From contig JAHDQW010000005.1 in assembly GCA_018433585.1 (NCBI GenBank), positions 1 through 64,000 on the forward strand: 64,000 nt of DNA. Reading direction: 5' to 3'. This DNA is from Candidatus Praeruminimicrobium purgamenti. GTDB taxonomy: Bacteria; Elusimicrobiota; Endomicrobiia; Endomicrobiales; Endomicrobiaceae. Shown one piece after another: positions 10,101-18,489 of this stretch; position 1 is the first letter of the stretch, and every line of letters starts with the position of its first letter. Below the pieces are notes generated by a model that was not told where the DNA came from, made no database searches, and was given only the letters and a program-made list of their open reading frames with translations. The translations under genes were made by a program, and so were the position numbers.

Positions 10101-12820
10101 GAAGATGCATAATCAAGCTGAACCGTGGTATTATTTAAATCTCCTTTTATCCATATTTCCAAATACAATTTATCCGAGAAATCATATCCTGCCGAAGAAA
10201 CTATCTGAGCCATTGAGACATGCTCGCATGCAGTAAGATCATAAGTTAAATCCATAACCTGCTGTTTTTCTCCTGAAATAATTTCAAGATTCGGATCTAT
10301 AGTTTTTTTCTCCACATCATAATTTTTCCATGTCAAAGCACTTATGTCATAACCTGTTGCAATACTGTTTGGAGTGGATGAATAAAACCAATTGTCGTAT
10401 ATCAAAGCCAATGAATCTTCCTGCTTAGCTCCCTCCATTGATTCAACAATTGCTTTTCCGGTCGTATTTTCTATATATTGGCTTTTTGCATATTCGGCAG
10501 AAAGAGACATTTTCAATCCGTCAGTAACGTCTACATCTTTAATTTTAGTATCTACTTCTCCGACGAACGTACTTGAAGGAGTATTATATAAATCAGGCAA
10601 AGCAGTCTCCTGAGCGGAGAATTCATAAATAAAACTTCCTCCGACAGATATATTGTTATTAAAATCATATTGAGATCTTAAGCCTACAAGAGTAGATCCT
10701 GCAGAAGTTCCTCCCAGAGGAGAATAATCATAAGAAATATCTATAACCGAACTTTCTTTTATAAGATCTTCTTTTAAAATAGTTACTATACCTACATCGT
10801 AATCAATGGTATAATCGTCATTTATTTTTAATGTTTTGCCGTCTATTACCACTTTTTCAGACATAGGGACGATATCGCTTCTAAGGTTAAATATTTTTAC
10901 TTTATATTGATATTCCGTAATAAAATTATATCTGTGAGTAGCTGAAGTGTACAAATCGTCATGCATAGGCAAACCGTCTATAGGCTGTAAATTAAATATT
11001 CCGTTATCGAAATCAACGTTAATATTTGAATCATAACCGTCAACATTCGGAAATTTAGGGACAGACTTGCCTCCCGGATTTATTATCACAGGAACAGAAT
11101 TATTCAAATCCCTGACTTCAAGTATAAAATTATCTCTGCCGTTATATTTAGTAATTTGATAATTGCCGAGGCTGTAAAAAGTGTACAGCTCAGTTGATAA
11201 TGACGAAGTATTGTTGACGTCTTTTATCACCTGCGGACTTCCGGCAGAAACCGTGCTGCTGTCTGACAGCCATGTCCCGTCCGTAAACTGATAATCTATG
11301 GCGACCACATACTGTTTTGACAAAGTATTTTTGAAAGTTAAAACGCCCGTATTATAATCTATCGTATAATCTGTTCCGGCCACAAGTTTGATGAAGTTTC
11401 CGCTATAAGGTGCATACGATAAATTTTTCATATATTGTAAAGGCGTTGATGTGGAAATGACTATATAATCTGATGCTGAAACTTTACCTTTATCAAGATA
11501 AACTTTTGCCGTACCCTGCTTGATACTCTTTGAAGAATCTTTTATTATGTAATAGTATTTTAATTGGACATACGCCGTATCGGCTATTGTTTTCTTTTCG
11601 GTTTTTGTATTTCCTTTAAACTGTTTGCTTTCAGAATATCCTTTTGTCTTAGAAAAAAATGCATTTGTAGAGAGACCTTTATACTTTGTATCTATCTTAG
11701 CTCCGAATAACTGTTTTGAATATCCTGAAAATTCAGTGCTTGGCAGCAAAATATCTATATCTCCGAACGCTGCTTGCTGTATAAATTCATCCTTATCTCC
11801 TTTATACACAATAGATATATCTTTTTTATCATCTTGAGTATCGTCAAAATCAATATTAAGGTCGAGTTTGCTTCCGACCTTTCCTTTTATTTTCATCTGC
11901 AATTCCTGATTCATTGAAAACGATGAAGAATTCGTTCTCTTTCCGGACTCTTCTTTATCGTACAATGTAGCCGCATAATCTATGCCTATGAGCTTTCTCC
12001 CGGAAAGCAGCAGCTGCGATTGAAAAGGAAGATTTGAAATCACGCTTCCTGAAGCAGATGAATTTTCGACATTTTGTTTTTTATTTCCTTTTTGCTCCGG
12101 CTTTTCATCAGGAATAAAAGTTGAAGTTGATTTTAACAATTTATCTTCATTCTTCTCTTCTATTTTTTCAATTTTATCCAGTGCTTCTCTTCCTGCTATA
12201 TTTTGAGACGTCGTGGTAGGAACGGCAAGCTCATAAAAACTCTCTTTTTTTGACTCTTCTATAATAGCGCCTGACTGGTAATAAGTTCCCAAATCATTTT
12301 CGTCAAATGTTGTTGAGGAAACAGATATCTTTTTTTGCTTCACTGTCGATGTTGAATTCTGGACTGGAAAAGCTGCAGTTGAAACAGTTATCATATCTTT
12401 TGCAGTTAAATACGGAGCCTCTATTACTGTGCTTGAAGAATTTTCAATAGTCCCGACTGCTGATACTGTCGAAACTAAAATATTATTATTTTGTACAGCC
12501 GCGGATGAATTTGCAACTCCCGTGTTTGACGATACTGAAACTAAAGCCGTTTCGGAAGAAACATATATTGATGCTGAATCAAAAACATCTGTACTTTGAG
12601 TTACATTAAAAGAAACAGACGGCGTTGAGACGGATAAATTATTCACTTCGGCAGGATAATTTGAATTTATATTGTCATTGTTTAACAGCTTCTCGATTTT
12701 TGTATCATCTGAGATTTTTACTGAATCTGTAGATATATATATATCCGCAGAATAATTTTCCGCATAAATATAAATACAACAGCACAATATTAATAAAAAC
12801 AAAATTATTTTTTGTCTCAC
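7121..12820 (-). CDS. SprA-like giant outer-membrane translocon/gliding protein
   Basis: The 1899-residue protein has a signal peptide, then a long Ser/Thr/Val-rich low-complexity region (about residues 60-260), then a very long beta-rich region ending in a C-terminal Phe typical of outer-membrane barrels. Around residues 310-390 it shows the pattern of SprA proteins: FDDTQDDKKDISIVYKGDKDE, then AAFGDIDI, and SKQLFGAKID. It also carries repeated segments of the type DYTIDYNTGVLTF. SprA (Sov) forms the outer-membrane channel of the type IX secretion system in Bacteroidota. Acidic Asp/Asn-rich loops resembling EF-hand or dockerin calcium loops lie around residues 905-973. The start is GTG with only a weak Shine-Dalgarno. 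The family call is from memory of SprA sequence style; the secretion role is inferred. Confidence 0.72.
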   Translation of the reverse strand: MRQKIILFLLILCCCIYIYAENYSADIYISTDSVKISDDTKIEKLLNNDNINSNYPAEVNNLSVSTPSVSFNVTQSTDVFDSASIYVSSETALVSVSSNTGVANSSAAVQNNNILVSTVSAVGTIENSSSTVIEAPYLTAKDMITVSTAAFPVQNSTSTVKQKKISVSSTTFDENDLGTYYQSGAIIEESKKESFYELAVPTTTSQNIAGREALDKIEKIEEKNEDKLLKSTSTFIPDEKPEQKGNKKQNVENSSASGSVISNLPFQSQLLLSGRKLIGIDYAATLYDKEESGKRTNSSSFSMNQELQMKIKGKVGSKLDLNIDFDDTQDDKKDISIVYKGDKDEFIQQAAFGDIDILLPSTEFSGYSKQLFGAKIDTKYKGLSTNAFFSKTKGYSESKQFKGNTKTEKKTIADTAYVQLKYYYIIKDSSKSIKQGTAKVYLDKGKVSASDYIVISTSTPLQYMKNLSYAPYSGNFIKLVAGTDYTIDYNTGVLTFKNTLSKQYVVAIDYQFTDGTWLSDSSTVSAGSPQVIKDVNNTSSLSTELYTFYSLGNYQITKYNGRDNFILEVRDLNNSVPVIINPGGKSVPKFPNVDGYDSNINVDFDNGIFNLQPIDGLPMHDDLYTSATHRYNFITEYQYKVKIFNLRSDIVPMSEKVVIDGKTLKINDDYTIDYDVGIVTILKEDLIKESSVIDISYDYSPLGGTSAGSTLVGLRSQYDFNNNISVGGSFIYEFSAQETALPDLYNTPSSTFVGEVDTKIKDVDVTDGLKMSLSAEYAKSQYIENTTGKAIVESMEGAKQEDSLALIYDNWFYSSTPNSIATGYDISALTWKNYDVEKKTIDPNLEIISGEKQQVMDLTYDLTACEHVSMAQIVSSAGYDFSDKLYLEIWIKGDLNNTTVQLDYASSINEDSDRNSVLDTEDTNGDGIISPWEDIGRSFKNKTAAYGVSKIGANNGKLDTEDINTNNILDKYESNLNSFILNDYADKTKTTWQKIQIPLNLTTDADKDLWRNIKIARITLSGDRQGIMTIGKVSVVGNKWTSIKSNSLSDFEISSIGRDDPKYVSLLTNSDYQSLYDINAGTVRDEQSLDLLYDSSSSNDEFYAKTTYTSAINISNYENFKFFLYVSSSTAISSGNESDFIMRVGGDSDNYYQYTLPITEDLKGKWTLISIKQTGYGATAEWSSEDTHISKTGTPSLQQVSFIQTGIKTKQADAGEIWVNEIHVKGAKSKDGNAWKVGLNLKWDGTGNVGPVTLDLNRKSIDKDFETFAPGTYNREYLEDYAAVTFKGINLDGIEVLPLKASLTKTKTITPLALENQSDTVSVLDEGRVVAYTGQAETVLSAGTDLPKISLQYTRAIKDTEKIERLEDAETVYANLIYLNPVELDILPTSITWDYKVKNSFYKVYPDEPIQDSNTFLDLDTFRKYMDVDDFLTLEKTETWGFKTPFKIFDKVIFSPGYVLTKVNEKNKEYFEKQEVDYDKSLNQDIGASLNFQVAKWFQPSVIYSVNTKETYDLNYSSDTANIIYPGQKKYIERTGTTEFTWNLQARDIVNSPYLKSLNFTTSYRMQDSDAYSNVEKDFSSIGFAVDKLWIRGNLMKDILPTYSTSTYTVKSVVQRDDRRIIGRYNPFETFDLQGALLPIKTMTLSFTFTEGEEESYITGTYKDAYTKTWPDILIGFSRLEKIFDTQLISDTQLNLKHNKKTSTVANASYEDSIMYGGDYKFKILKKVDTLFETAITTTQETDLSKRILIGEGETFEWAVQGALDIKQWRMSLRYENSQQWEKNSTGNLSSQIFANNVTGQITSDLLFPSGMKVPFFGVIPLKNRIIFDSSIFYKTQSSAVNVEDNNLQNYGLKISTDYEISKNFRFTLGAGWSRYVYTYVPDQNYTLIELASKLTIQF

Positions 12821-12838
12821 TATTAAAAATCTCTGTAA

Positions 12839-14461
12839 TTAATCATATAAATTTATATTAAAATATTTAATATCCTTTTTATTTACGCGCCATTTATTAA
12901 AATTCCATCCTATGCCTGCCGGAGCAAGCTCAACTCCGTTAAACCTTTTATGTATTGCCACTAAATTTTCAGGATAATATAAAAATATGCACGGTATATC
13001 ATCTCTCATTATATCCTGTATTCTATGATATGCTTTTATTCTTTTTGACTTGTCAAAAGTACTTCTTCCTTTTACAAGAAGACTGTCTACTTCTTTGTTT
13101 TTATACGACATAAAATTATACTGCCCTTTATTGGTTTGTTCGGAATGCCATAATGAGTATTGGTCCGGATCAACAGCCGTATTCCATCCCAAAATCAACG
13201 CATCAAAATTTTTCTCGTTGACATATTGGTTAATAAAAGTGCTCCATTCTAAAATTCTTACATTTACTTTTAAACCTATCTGCTTAAGCTGCTCTTGTAT
13301 AATCTGTGCCGTAAGCTCTCTTGCTTTATTTCCCTGATTTGTAATGATATTTATTTCGAACTGCTGTCCTTTGTATAATAACATCCCGTTTTTATCTTTT
13401 GTAAAACCTATATCAGACAATAACTTTACGGCTTTTGCTTTATCATATTGGTAAGGTTTTATCTCTTTATATGCCCATGACTGAGGAGGATATATTCCGT
13501 TTGCCTCTTTTCCTATTCCTGACAAAACACCCTGAATAATATCTTTTTTATTAATCGCATGGCTTACAGCCTGTCTAAACTTCACATTGTTATACGGTTC
13601 TTTCAACAAATTGAATCCCAAAAAAGTAAAACTAAAAGCCGGATATCTATATTTTTTGTAATTCTTAAAAAAAACGTCATACGCATTCCATTGGTCCGAT
13701 GTCAACGAAAGCTCATCTATTGTTTCATTTCTTAATTCTAAAAACTGAACCGACTGATCTGGTATTATTCTGTATAAATAAGCAGCAATATAAGGTTTCC
13801 CTTCAAAATATTTCGGATTGGCCTCTAAAATAATCTTTTGGTCTGTTATCCATTTCTTAAGTATATAAGGACCTGTGCCGACAGGCATCCTGTTATATTT
13901 TGACGTATTTATATCTTCTTTTTCAAAAATATGTTTAGGAATAATTCCGATACACCAACTTTCAAGAATAGGAGCAAAAGGACGATCGTATGTTACGATA
14001 AAAGAATAATTGTCTATTACTTTAAATTCTTTTATCATAAGATAATTTGAAGAAAAAGGAGTTTTTGTTTTTTCGTCAATAAGTTTTTGATATGTAAATT
14101 GAACATCTTGAACGGTAAAAGGCTGCCCGTCATGCCATAAAATATTTTTTTTCAATTTAAACAAAATTGATAAACCATTGTTTAAAATCTTATAATCTTC
14201 CGCTAAATCACAAACCAGATTAAGATCTTTATCATATTTCAGCAAACCGTTATAAATCAAAGTATTTATCGACGATGACGCATTATCACATGCAAGAACA
14301 GGATTTAAGTATATTGCATCTCCTATTCCTGTCGTAACATACATATCGCAACACTTATCACTTATATTTTTTTGAATATTGCCGCCGTTATGCATTTTAC
14401 ACGACAATAATGTCATAAAAATTACAGCCAACAATAAATTCCTGTTAAAAAACATTTTCAC
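12839..14461 (-). CDS. Oligopeptide-binding lipoprotein (SBP family 5)
   Basis: The 540-residue protein is an extracytoplasmic solute-binding protein of the OppA/DppA/NikA family. A lipobox LLSC places the lipidated Cys at residue 21. Family segments include LKKNILWHDGQPFTVQDVQFTYQKL, the GTGPY core, and a region with KFRQAVSHAINK. Such proteins capture peptides (sometimes nickel, sugars or signals) for an ABC importer. No permease or ATPase genes lie next to it, so its partner is elsewhere or it acts as a sensor or receptor. The start overlaps the rmuC stop by four bases (ATGA), so they are translationally coupled. Confidence 0.9.
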   Translation of the reverse strand: MKMFFNRNLLLAVIFMTLLSCKMHNGGNIQKNISDKCCDMYVTTGIGDAIYLNPVLACDNASSSINTLIYNGLLKYDKDLNLVCDLAEDYKILNNGLSILFKLKKNILWHDGQPFTVQDVQFTYQKLIDEKTKTPFSSNYLMIKEFKVIDNYSFIVTYDRPFAPILESWCIGIIPKHIFEKEDINTSKYNRMPVGTGPYILKKWITDQKIILEANPKYFEGKPYIAAYLYRIIPDQSVQFLELRNETIDELSLTSDQWNAYDVFFKNYKKYRYPAFSFTFLGFNLLKEPYNNVKFRQAVSHAINKKDIIQGVLSGIGKEANGIYPPQSWAYKEIKPYQYDKAKAVKLLSDIGFTKDKNGMLLYKGQQFEINIITNQGNKARELTAQIIQEQLKQIGLKVNVRILEWSTFINQYVNEKNFDALILGWNTAVDPDQYSLWHSEQTNKGQYNFMSYKNKEVDSLLVKGRSTFDKSKRIKAYHRIQDIMRDDIPCIFLYYPENLVAIHKRFNGVELAPAGIGWNFNKWRVNKKDIKYFNINLYD

Positions 14462-15753
14462 TTCCTGTCGCCGTCATAAACATATCCCTGAGATTGCAAA
14501 AGTCTTTTATCTTGCTTTTGCGTAACGGCGCTTGGATATATATTTGCAAGCTTTTGCGCTACAGGCAATATAGCTCCAGAATCACCGTCAATATGTTTTC
14601 TTGCAGTATTAAGACTGTCAACGGCATCCTGGACCTTTTTATGAGCCTCGGCAAAATTTATAAGAAAATTATTGAATTTAGTCATCAGTTTCTGCGCATT
14701 TTCTTTAATACTTTCAACTTCATCTGACTGCTGCTTAGCTTCCCATAATTTAACTATTATATTTATTGTGTTTATTAACGACGTCGCTGAAACCAACGCT
14801 ATTTTTTTCTTCCATGCGTTGCTTGTCAAAAACGGTTTTTCACGGCAAGCGATTGAAAGAGCGCTTTCAGGATTTACAAACATTAACGTAAAGTCTGGTT
14901 CTATAAGCTCGCTGTTTTCCTGCAACTGATCAGGATATTTTTTACTGCTTAAATCTTCAATTACCGTTTCTATTTGTCTGATATGATTTTTAAGAGCTTC
15001 CTGTTTTTCTTTATGATCCGTTTTATTAATATATTTTTCATAATCTACAAAAATAGTTTTTGCATCTACAATAATGGTATTCCCGGAAGGCAGTTTTATC
15101 ATTATATCTGTTCTTTTATTATCTTTAAGCTGAGTTTGTATAAAAAGATTTTTACCTATCACAAGTCCGGAATTTGTTAATATATCGATTATTGTTTCTT
15201 CTCCCCAACTTCCCCTGATTACAGATTCCCCTTTTATTGCATTTGTCAATTCGTAAGCGCTAGAACTCACATCGTTCGTTTTTGACACAAGCATTTCCAG
15301 TTTCTCTTTTAACGCGCCTTCTCTTTTATTATCTTGCTCTACAAAGTGAGATATCTGTTTTTTAAAATCGTCTATATTTATCTGAATCGGTTTTAAAATA
15401 CTGCTTATTGATTCCTGGTTTGTAATTTTTATTTTATTCTGACTTTCGGCAATAATTTTATTCACAAGATTTTCAAATTCAATTTTATTTTGCTGCTGCA
15501 AGGACTCGAAATCTTTTTTATATTTTTCAAGCTGTTCCTTTTCTATAAAAATTTTCTGCACTGTTTGTTCCAACTCATGATTTTTACTAACCAAATTTTC
15601 TTTTTCCGCTCTTTGCTGTTGAAGCTGCAAATCTTTTTTATCCAATTCGCTTTTTATAAATTTTACGTCGTTTTTTTTAGACGATATAAAATAGCCGACA
15701 ATTACTCCTGCTATAGTGAACAATCCTATGACAATGATATAAATAATATCCAT
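14458..15753 (-). CDS. rmuC: DNA recombination protein RmuC homologue
   Basis: The 431-residue protein has an N-terminal membrane segment (about residues 3-23), a long coiled coil to about residue 160, and a nuclease-like RmuC domain: ESVIRGSWGEETI, LPSGNTIIVDAKT, and FTLMFVNPESAL. RmuC family proteins limit inversions and recombination at short inverted repeats; the exact biochemical role is unsettled. AAGGAAG precedes ATG 15753. It sits between a small secreted protein and a peptide-binding lipoprotein, a setting that does not clarify its role. Confidence 0.88.
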   Translation of the reverse strand: MDIIYIIVIGLFTIAGVIVGYFISSKKNDVKFIKSELDKKDLQLQQQRAEKENLVSKNHELEQTVQKIFIEKEQLEKYKKDFESLQQQNKIEFENLVNKIIAESQNKIKITNQESISSILKPIQINIDDFKKQISHFVEQDNKREGALKEKLEMLVSKTNDVSSSAYELTNAIKGESVIRGSWGEETIIDILTNSGLVIGKNLFIQTQLKDNKRTDIMIKLPSGNTIIVDAKTIFVDYEKYINKTDHKEKQEALKNHIRQIETVIEDLSSKKYPDQLQENSELIEPDFTLMFVNPESALSIACREKPFLTSNAWKKKIALVSATSLINTINIIVKLWEAKQQSDEVESIKENAQKLMTKFNNFLINFAEAHKKVQDAVDSLNTARKHIDGDSGAILPVAQKLANIYPSAVTQKQDKRLLQSQGYVYDGDRK

Positions 15754-15766
15754 TTTATCTTCCTTA

Positions 15767-16123
15767 TTATAAATTGTCCCATTGTTTTTTACCGTCTCTG
15801 ATTTGCTTTACCCCGGCACTGTCCTGTTTTAAATAAGGCGTATATTCCTTTCCCATCGAATTCATTGTTTTTTTCCAATTTTTGTCTGAATAAACGGATT
15901 CGTTATACTGCCTAATACCAGGCAAATTATTGAACCATACTTTAAATTTTTCCCAACCTGTTTTAAAAGAATCAACAATTTTTACGACTATTTCGTTTTT
16001 TGAGATATTTGTATAAATTTGTTCTATGCGCTGGCTCACAGATAAATCTTGAGCATATGCCAATTCCGGAGCGGCAGTAAATAGAACGCAAAACAATAAC
16101 ACTGCTGTTAAAATTTGTTTCAT
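15767..16123 (-). CDS. Small secreted hypothetical protein
   Basis: The 118-residue product has a clear signal peptide with likely cleavage after residue 24 (Ala-Tyr-Ala). The mature region of about 94 residues is mixed charged and aromatic, with a Trp-containing segment (FKTGWEKFKVWFNNLPG) and a C-terminal QWDNL. No family was recognised. It overlaps the upstream TMTC-like gene by four bases and has a good Shine-Dalgarno (AAAGGAG). The coupling suggests a function in the envelope related to one of its neighbours. Confidence 0.75.
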   Translation of the reverse strand: MKQILTAVLLFCVLFTAAPELAYAQDLSVSQRIEQIYTNISKNEIVVKIVDSFKTGWEKFKVWFNNLPGIRQYNESVYSDKNWKKTMNSMGKEYTPYLKQDSAGVKQIRDGKKQWDNL

Positions 16124-18216
16124 TTCTTATCTCCTTTTTCTTTTAGTTTTTTTATTTCATTTTTAAATTCATCATCTATATAAAATCCTTTTTCTGCGGA
16201 TTTAGACATATTTTCCATTGCCAGTTCATATTTTCCAAGCACAAGGTATACAGCAGCTCTCTTATAATAATATTCACCGTTTTCTTTAGAGACCAATATT
16301 GCCATAGTATAATATGTTACGGCTCTTTTATATTCCCTTTTTAATGCAGCTATATTTCCCAAAAAGAAATATCCCATATGATTATTCGGCTTTAATTCAA
16401 CAGCCTGTAAAAATATTTTTTCAGACAAATCATAATATCCATTTGCAAAATATTCTTTTCCAAGCATATTCATTATATCTACAGAATCATTAATGTTTTT
16501 AAGTCCCAGAGCTGCGGTTTTCCCAAAATTTTCAAAATCTTTCTGTTCGCGGTAAATTTCCATCAACGCTAAATAATACTGAGCTTTATAAGGATTTTTC
16601 TCCACTGCCAGTTTAAAATTATTTAAAGATTTATCAATATTATTTATCTTGTAGTAATATATGGCAAGAGTATAATAAAAATAATCGGGAATATTAAACT
16701 TTCCTTTTTTTATTGTTTGTTCCATCAAATTTACAGCTTTATCAAATTTTCCTGAATCGGCAAGTATTATAGCGAAGTTGTTTATAACGGCGACATAGTC
16801 AGTATTTGTTTCCGGTATTTTTGAATAATATTTTTTAGCTTTTGCGTTATCTTTATTTAATTGGGCTAAATGCCCGAGATGAAAAACAGTATAAGCATTA
16901 TTTTTTTTAATCTCTATGCTTTTTTCTAAATCGCTTTGGGCTTCTTTTAAACGATTTTCATTTATATACACTATCCCTCTTGTTATATAAGCATGCTCAG
17001 CAGTATTTGGAAACTGCTTTATTGTATCTGTCATTAAATTTTCCGTATTTGACCAAAGAGATGTTCTTGTGTAAGTAAGTAAAAACAATACTGCGCTAAA
17101 AAATACAATAATACAAATCAGTAAATTCTTAATTTTTGGGAAATTATTATAAAGATATGCCGCAGATTCGGCGAAAAGGTAAAAAAGCCCGATATAAGGT
17201 AAATACACATATCTGTCGGCAACATGAGCGACTCCCGTCGGCATTATTCCGCTTGACGGTAAGAGTGTTATGACAAAAAACAAAAAGCCAAATAATATTT
17301 TTTTCGTATATTTCAGACTTAAGAAAACAAAAAAAGCAATCAGATACAACAACGCGGGAGAATATAAAATAAAAGGAGGCGGCATTGTATTCAAATTATA
17401 AAAATTAGGATAAAGACAAGATAAATTCACGGGAAAAATACATTTCCAAATATAAAATAAAAGATTATGATGAGCATTCAAAATATCCACAACTTTTAAA
17501 AACAATGTACTTATTTCTTTTTCTTCGGGAGAATAATGACTGCAGACTGCAACTATGCTGAAGCTCAAAGAAATAACGATAAACGGAATATAATTTTTTA
17601 TATTGTTTTTTATTTTTTTATCTTGGTAATAATCAATTAAAATTAAGATTAGCGGCAATGTTACAGCCATAGGCTTTGAAAAACATGAAAAAATAAAACA
17701 AACAATTGACAATGCGAGAAATTTCTTTCCAAAATTATCATCATTTTTGTGTATATAAAAGAAAATCGACAAAAGATAAAATAAAGAATATAAATTATCC
17801 TTTCTTGCAGTTATCCATGCTACAGATTCGACATGCACAGGATGTATTGCAAAAAGAAGAGCTACAATATAAGAAACCAAAAAAGATTTCGACAATTTTT
17901 TAAAGATAAAAAAAACTATAAGCGTATTAAACAAATGTATTAGTATATTATCCAAATGGTAAAAATACGGATCCAGTTTAAAAAAATAATATTCTACAGC
18001 ATATGACAAAGTAACCAAAGGATGATATAATTTATAATACGATTGAGAAAATACAGCCTTGATATTGCTTAAAGATAAACTTGTTATATACGGATTTTCA
18101 ACAACCATTACAGGATCGTCAAGATCGATAAAACCGGCTGAAAGAGCCGGATAAAAGGCGAAAATAGTTAAATAAGAAAGCAGTATCAATAAAAATATTT
18201 GATATTTCTTTGCCAT
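16120..18216 (-). CDS. TMTC-like membrane glycosyltransferase with C-terminal TPR repeats
   Basis: The 698-residue protein has about 12 hydrophobic helices in residues 1-390, then tandem TPR units to the C-terminus (repeats with ..YYYKRAAVYLVLGKYELA style). Visible motifs include FIDLDDPVMVVENP in the first luminal loop and HPVHVESVAWITARKDNLY near residue 125. These closely resemble the GT-C fold O-mannosyltransferases TMTC1-4, which also end in TPRs. It may transfer a sugar from a polyprenyl donor to a periplasmic protein; this is inference. It is the first gene of the ~12 kb minus-strand run and has its own promoter. A paralogue lies at 27228-29015. Confidence 0.78.
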   Translation of the reverse strand: MAKKYQIFLLILLSYLTIFAFYPALSAGFIDLDDPVMVVENPYITSLSLSNIKAVFSQSYYKLYHPLVTLSYAVEYYFFKLDPYFYHLDNILIHLFNTLIVFFIFKKLSKSFLVSYIVALLFAIHPVHVESVAWITARKDNLYSLFYLLSIFFYIHKNDDNFGKKFLALSIVCFIFSCFSKPMAVTLPLILILIDYYQDKKIKNNIKNYIPFIVISLSFSIVAVCSHYSPEEKEISTLFLKVVDILNAHHNLLFYIWKCIFPVNLSCLYPNFYNLNTMPPPFILYSPALLYLIAFFVFLSLKYTKKILFGFLFFVITLLPSSGIMPTGVAHVADRYVYLPYIGLFYLFAESAAYLYNNFPKIKNLLICIIVFFSAVLFLLTYTRTSLWSNTENLMTDTIKQFPNTAEHAYITRGIVYINENRLKEAQSDLEKSIEIKKNNAYTVFHLGHLAQLNKDNAKAKKYYSKIPETNTDYVAVINNFAIILADSGKFDKAVNLMEQTIKKGKFNIPDYFYYTLAIYYYKINNIDKSLNNFKLAVEKNPYKAQYYLALMEIYREQKDFENFGKTAALGLKNINDSVDIMNMLGKEYFANGYYDLSEKIFLQAVELKPNNHMGYFFLGNIAALKREYKRAVTYYTMAILVSKENGEYYYKRAAVYLVLGKYELAMENMSKSAEKGFYIDDEFKNEIKKLKEKGDKK

Positions 18217-18255
18217 AAAGACTCTATCTGTTTAAAATATACATATTAACAATAT

Positions 18256-18284
18256 ATTTTACTATTTTTATCAATATACTGCAA
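18256..18284 (-). promoter_or_regulatory. Sigma-70 promoter of the TMTC-rmuC-sprA run
   Basis: On the minus strand TTGCAG (18284-18279) and TAAAAT (18261-18256) are spaced by 17 bp, about 40 bases upstream of the TMTC-like gene. All six genes down to comF are separated by at most 18 bases, so this is likely the operon promoter. Confidence 0.6.
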
Positions 18285-18326
18285 AAGAACTTTTCTTTTT
18301 CGCAGAATACCGGGTACTCAACAATA

Positions 18327-18355
18327 TTGAAAAATCATAATCTTTTTAGTATAAT
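18327..18355 (+). promoter_or_regulatory. Sigma-70 promoter of rpsB
   Basis: TTGAAA (18327-18332) and perfect TATAAT (18350-18355) are separated by 17 bp. The predicted start site near 18362 leaves a leader of about 125 nt before rpsB. The promoter is divergent from that of the TMTC-like gene. Confidence 0.78.
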
Positions 18356-18375
18356 CAGTCAGGTTTAGTCTTTTA

Positions 18376-18467
18376 AGGACTTAAATTCACACACAAATGA
18401 ATTATTCAAAAGTCCCTTCTTAAGGGTTTGAATTTTGAAGTTTGTGGAGGTCACTTTTTATAAAGTG
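18376..18467 (+). promoter_or_regulatory. Structured rpsB leader, candidate ribosomal protein S2 autoregulatory RNA
   Basis: Between the promoter and the rpsB Shine-Dalgarno the transcript can form a tiered hairpin: CACAAA (18392-18397) with TTTGTG (18441-18446), TTCAAA (18405-18410) with TTTGAA (18427-18432), and CCCTT (18414-18418) with AAGGG (18422-18426). An alternative pairing, GGACTT (18377-18382) with AAGTCC (18410-18415), would break the inner stem. A small hairpin CACTTT/AAAGTG follows at 18452-18467, just before AAAGGAG. S2 leaders are known in other phyla; equivalence is inferred. Confidence 0.55.
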
Positions 18468-18489
18468 AAAAAAACTAAAGGAGAAGTTT

